Positions 36,599-39,253 of a DNA stretch of 39,253 nt are shown piece by piece. The stretch is taken from NCBI GenBank assembly GCA_964528095.1, contig CAZGSG010000014.1, positions 1-39,253 of the forward strand, written 5' to 3'. This stretch comes from CAZGSG01 sp964528095 (lineage in GTDB: Bacteria; Bacteroidota; Bacteroidia; Chitinophagales; Chitinophagaceae). A model generated the notes under the pieces. The model did no database searches. It had not been told where the DNA came from and saw only the letters and a list, made by a program, of their open reading frames with translations. The translations under genes and the position numbers were made by a program. Numbering within the stretch: position 1 is the first letter of the stretch; every line of letters begins with the position of its first letter.

Positions 36599-38527
36599 AT
36601 GGCAAAAAAAATCTCCGGCATCGACTTATCTGACAGCTTTGAAAAAATACCTGTGAAGATTTTTCCTGATATCAAAAAAGGATCAAACTATGTAGCGGAA
36701 GAGATTGCCGCATTGATCAGGGAAAAACAGAAGAAAAAAGAAAAATGTGTATTGGGGCTGGCTACAGGTTCAACCCCGCGCACATTATATGCGGAGTTAG
36801 TAAGAATGCACCGGGAGGAAAAACTGAGTTTCAAGAATGTAATCACCTTCAATCTCGACGAATATTACCCGATTCAAAAAAATGCACTGCAGAGTTATAA
36901 TCGTTTTATGCATGTACATCTTTTTGATCATATTGATATTGATCCGAGGAATATACATATTCCCGATGGAGAAATAAATAAAGAAAATATTAAGTCACAA
37001 TGCTTGGCCTACGAGCAAAAGATCAGTGATGCGGGTGGAATAGATCTGCAGATATTAGGTATTGGTAATAATGGCCATATTGGTTTTAATGAACCGGGTT
37101 CCGGTATTTATTCAAAGACGAGATTGATTACCCTGGATAATTCAACCCGTATGGCCAATGCCTACGAGTTTGCAAATATCTCCCAGGTTCCCCGTCTGGC
37201 CATTACTATGGGAATAAGTACCATTCTCCAGTCTAAAAGAATTGTTCTGCTGGCCTGGGGGCCGGCAAAAGCGCCAGTGATAAAAAAAGCGGCGGAGGAC
37301 GATGATACGGAGCAGGTGCCGGCATCATTATTACAGAATCACAATAGCGTGACTTTTGTTGTAGACGAAGCTGCCGCTGCCGACCTTACCAGGAATAAAT
37401 CACCCTGGCTTACCGGTGATTGCGAGTGGACTTCCAAAATGATCAAGAAAGCGGTGGTCAACATGGCTCTGAAATTAAAGAAACCGGTATTGAGCCTCAC
37501 AGATAAAGACTATAATGAGTACGGGCTAAGTGATCTCCTTGTGGAAAAAGGCGATGCGTATGAGATAAACCTGCAGGTTTATTACCTGCTACGTGATTCC
37601 ATTACGGGTTGGCCCGGAGGGAAGCCGGATGCTGTTATTCCCGGCCATCCAGAACGCTCTTCTCCCTATCCCAAAAAGGTAATCATCTTCTCTCCTCATC
37701 CTGATGACGATATTATCAGCATGGGAGGCACATTCCAGCGTTTGCACGACCAGGGACATGACGTGCATGTTGGTTACCAGACATCCGGTAATATTGCGGT
37801 CACTGACGAGTTTGTGACAAGATTTATGGATTTTGCGGTAGGGTTCGAAGAGATCATTGGGATTGACACCAGCAAATCGGGAAAGATCCTTCAGAATGCG
37901 CGCCGCTTTATAGCAGGGAAACAATCCAACCAGGTAGATACGCCTACCATCCGATCAATTAAAGGCCTGATCCGGAGAGGTGAGGCAAAAGCGACCTGCC
38001 GTTATGTAGGATTGCCTGATGACAATATCCATTTCATGAACCTTCCTTTTTATGAAACGGGAACAATCGAGAAAAAGCCAATGGGTGAAAAAGATGTGAA
38101 AATCACCATTGAACTATTGAATAAATTGCAGCCACAACAAATCTATTGCGCCGGTGATTTTGCCGATCCCCACGGTACACATATCGTTTGTTTCCATGTC
38201 GTACTTGAGGCGCTTAAGAGGATTAAAGCTTCCGGGGCTGATTGGATCAGGGACTGCTGGCTTTGGTTATACAAGGGAGCCTGGCAGGAATGGAATATAG
38301 AAGAAATAGAAATGGCCATTCCGATGAGTCCGGATCAGGTAATGAAAAAGAGGTTTGGCATTTTTATCCACCAGTCTCAAAAAGACATGGTACCGTTTCA
38401 GGGAAGCGACTCGAGGGAGTTCTGGCAACGGGCTGAGGAGAGAAATGCGGCCACGGCAGGTATTTACGCCGATCTGGGCCTTACGCATTATGCTGCTATG
38501 GAGGCATTTGTGCGCTGGCATTATTAA
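36599..38527 (+). CDS. nagB: Glucosamine-6-phosphate deaminase fused to a PIG-L/LmbE-like domain
   Basis: 642 residues. Residues about 20-290 are the NagB isomerase fold: LGLATGSTPRTLY, TFNLDEYYP (D87) and LGIGNNGHIGFNEPGSG (H160, E165). The Asp that other NagB enzymes carry two residues before the histidine is N158 here. Residues about 360-640 form a PIG-L/LmbE-like deacetylase domain with the zinc motif SPHPDDDIISMGG (H367, D370) and a later DPHGTH. The deaminase converts GlcN6P to fructose-6-phosphate and ammonia. The second domain may deacetylate GlcNAc derivatives. This fusion is known in Bacteroidota. Cytoplasmic. Confidence 0.93.
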   Translation: MAKKISGIDLSDSFEKIPVKIFPDIKKGSNYVAEEIAALIREKQKKKEKCVLGLATGSTPRTLYAELVRMHREEKLSFKNVITFNLDEYYPIQKNALQSYNRFMHVHLFDHIDIDPRNIHIPDGEINKENIKSQCLAYEQKISDAGGIDLQILGIGNNGHIGFNEPGSGIYSKTRLITLDNSTRMANAYEFANISQVPRLAITMGISTILQSKRIVLLAWGPAKAPVIKKAAEDDDTEQVPASLLQNHNSVTFVVDEAAAADLTRNKSPWLTGDCEWTSKMIKKAVVNMALKLKKPVLSLTDKDYNEYGLSDLLVEKGDAYEINLQVYYLLRDSITGWPGGKPDAVIPGHPERSSPYPKKVIIFSPHPDDDIISMGGTFQRLHDQGHDVHVGYQTSGNIAVTDEFVTRFMDFAVGFEEIIGIDTSKSGKILQNARRFIAGKQSNQVDTPTIRSIKGLIRRGEAKATCRYVGLPDDNIHFMNLPFYETGTIEKKPMGEKDVKITIELLNKLQPQQIYCAGDFADPHGTHIVCFHVVLEALKRIKASGADWIRDCWLWLYKGAWQEWNIEEIEMAIPMSPDQVMKKRFGIFIHQSQKDMVPFQGSDSREFWQRAEERNAATAGIYADLGLTHYAAMEAFVRWHY

Positions 38528-38538
38528 CAAGGCAACTA

Positions 38539-38569
38539 TTTGATTTTCCGGCAGTTTTATATACATTTG
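38539..38569 (+). promoter_or_regulatory. Promoter of the Bax-inhibitor-1 family gene
   Basis: TTTG (38539-38542), 19 bases, then TACATTTG (38562-38569), an exact TAnnTTTG match with normal spacing. The leader to ATG 38618 is about 40 nt. Confidence 0.6.
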
Positions 38570-38617
38570 AGAAGCTGGAAAAGAGCAAATTTTATAATCA
38601 TCAAAAGACAAACCACT

Positions 38618-39253
38618 ATGTCATTATTCAAATCGGGAAATCCAACATTAAAATCATCTGCTTTTGAAGGAACAGTGTTGCAGGGTATTACGCTTGGCGA
38701 GGAAATGACCATTCGGGGTACGATGAATAAATTCGGCGTTCTTTTTATGTTGATGATGGGTTCAACCCTGTTTTCCTGGTCACAGTTTTATAAGGGAAGT
38801 GATCCAATGCCTTTAATGCTTGTAGGTGTTTTTGGTGGTTTGGCGCTGGCGCTGGTAATGGCATTTAAAAAACAATGGTCTCCTTACCTTGCTCCTGCTT
38901 TTGCAATACTGGAAGGATTGTTTGTAGGATCTGTTTCTGCCTGGTATGACTACGCGTTCAGGACGAGTTACCCGGGTATTGTAATGCAAGCCGTTGGTTT
39001 GACGTTGATAGTAACATTGGTGATGTATGTTTTATACTACACACGCATTATCAAAGTAACTAATAAATTCAGGTCCGTTATAACCATTGCTACCATTAGT
39101 ATAGGTATTTTTTACCTTGTACAATGGATAGCATTTGCTGTATTTAATACAACTGTCGGAGCATTTACCAATGCAAGTACTCCCCTGGGTATTGGTTTTT
39201 CCATATTGGTAGTTTGTCTTGCTGCATTGAACCTTCTTCTTGATTTTGATATT
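38618..39253 (+). CDS. Bax inhibitor-1 (YccA/BaxI_1) family membrane protein, cut by window end
   Basis: 212 codons open from ATG 38618 to the last base, without a stop. The N-terminal lead (SLFKSGNPTLKSSAF) and the hydrophobic segments (KFGVLFMLMMGSTLFSW, LMLVGVFGGLALALVMAF, GIVMQAVGLTLIVTLVMYVL, TIATISIGIFYLVQW, LGIGFSILVVCLAALNLLLD) fit the BaxI_1 family of seven-helix proteins. LNLLLDFD at the end is the conserved acidic last segment, so little is missing. These proteins are thought to leak calcium or to interact with membrane proteases; the role in bacteria is not firm. Confidence 0.9.
   Translation, partial: MSLFKSGNPTLKSSAFEGTVLQGITLGEEMTIRGTMNKFGVLFMLMMGSTLFSWSQFYKGSDPMPLMLVGVFGGLALALVMAFKKQWSPYLAPAFAILEGLFVGSVSAWYDYAFRTSYPGIVMQAVGLTLIVTLVMYVLYYTRIIKVTNKFRSVITIATISIGIFYLVQWIAFAVFNTTVGAFTNASTPLGIGFSILVVCLAALNLLLDFDI

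Noticed and set aside
1..39253. CRISPR arrays, insertion sequences, integrases or attachment sites
   Set aside because: I saw no spaced direct repeats, transposase or integrase reading frames and no duplicated tRNA end next to the tRNA-Lys.

Overview
The window looks like chromosomal DNA of a Bacteroidota species, most likely in or near the Chitinophagaceae. Evidence for this is the SusC/SusD pair with a FecR anti-sigma factor and an ECF sigma factor, the many short lipoboxes and signal peptides, and AT-rich leaders with almost no Shine-Dalgarno sequences. Several genes are instead preceded by TAnnTTTG-type -7 elements. Two 10-N assembly gaps lie at 1072-1081 and 33159-33168. Each falls inside a large gene.

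Left end (1-8187, minus strand): a very large TcB-TcC/RHS-type toxin gene with an SpvB head, FG-GAP-like repeats, TcB middle domains, YD repeats and an RHS core. After the assembly gap comes a variable C-terminus with a PD-(D/E)xK nuclease-like signature, a charged linker and a hydrophobic segment near the end. No TcA partner is visible. A tRNA-Lys(CTT) with its own terminator lies upstream of it.

Middle (8188-22716): mostly single-gene housekeeping or envelope functions. These are an AraC regulator with a secreted cupin-like protein, two lipoproteins, a KTSC-like protein, a TlpA-like thioredoxin protein, an acidic 88-aa protein with an unusually strong ribosome binding site, a secreted M24 aminopeptidase, a Ycf48/BNR-like protein and a secreted peroxiredoxin-like protein. 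They also include an aspartylglucosaminidase-CutC-DUF486 operon, an FMN reductase followed by a pirin, and an NTF2-like protein.

Right end (22857-39253): a coiled-coil unknown, two tandem CocE/NonD (S15-like) secreted hydrolases and a GH20 beta-N-acetylhexosaminidase. Convergent to these is a FecR-SusC-SusD operon. An ECF sigma gene is divergent from it, followed by a NagB-LmbE fusion (glucosamine-6-phosphate deaminase plus a deacetylase-like domain) and a Bax-inhibitor-1 family membrane protein cut off by the window end.

The aspartylglucosaminidase, GH20 enzyme, SusC/D importer with STN/FecR/sigma control and NagB fusion suggest capture and catabolism of N-acetylglucosamine-containing glycans, such as chitin oligomers or N-glycoproteins. 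This link is inference from gene families and proximity. The least explained object is the RHS/Tc toxin, especially its C-terminus.
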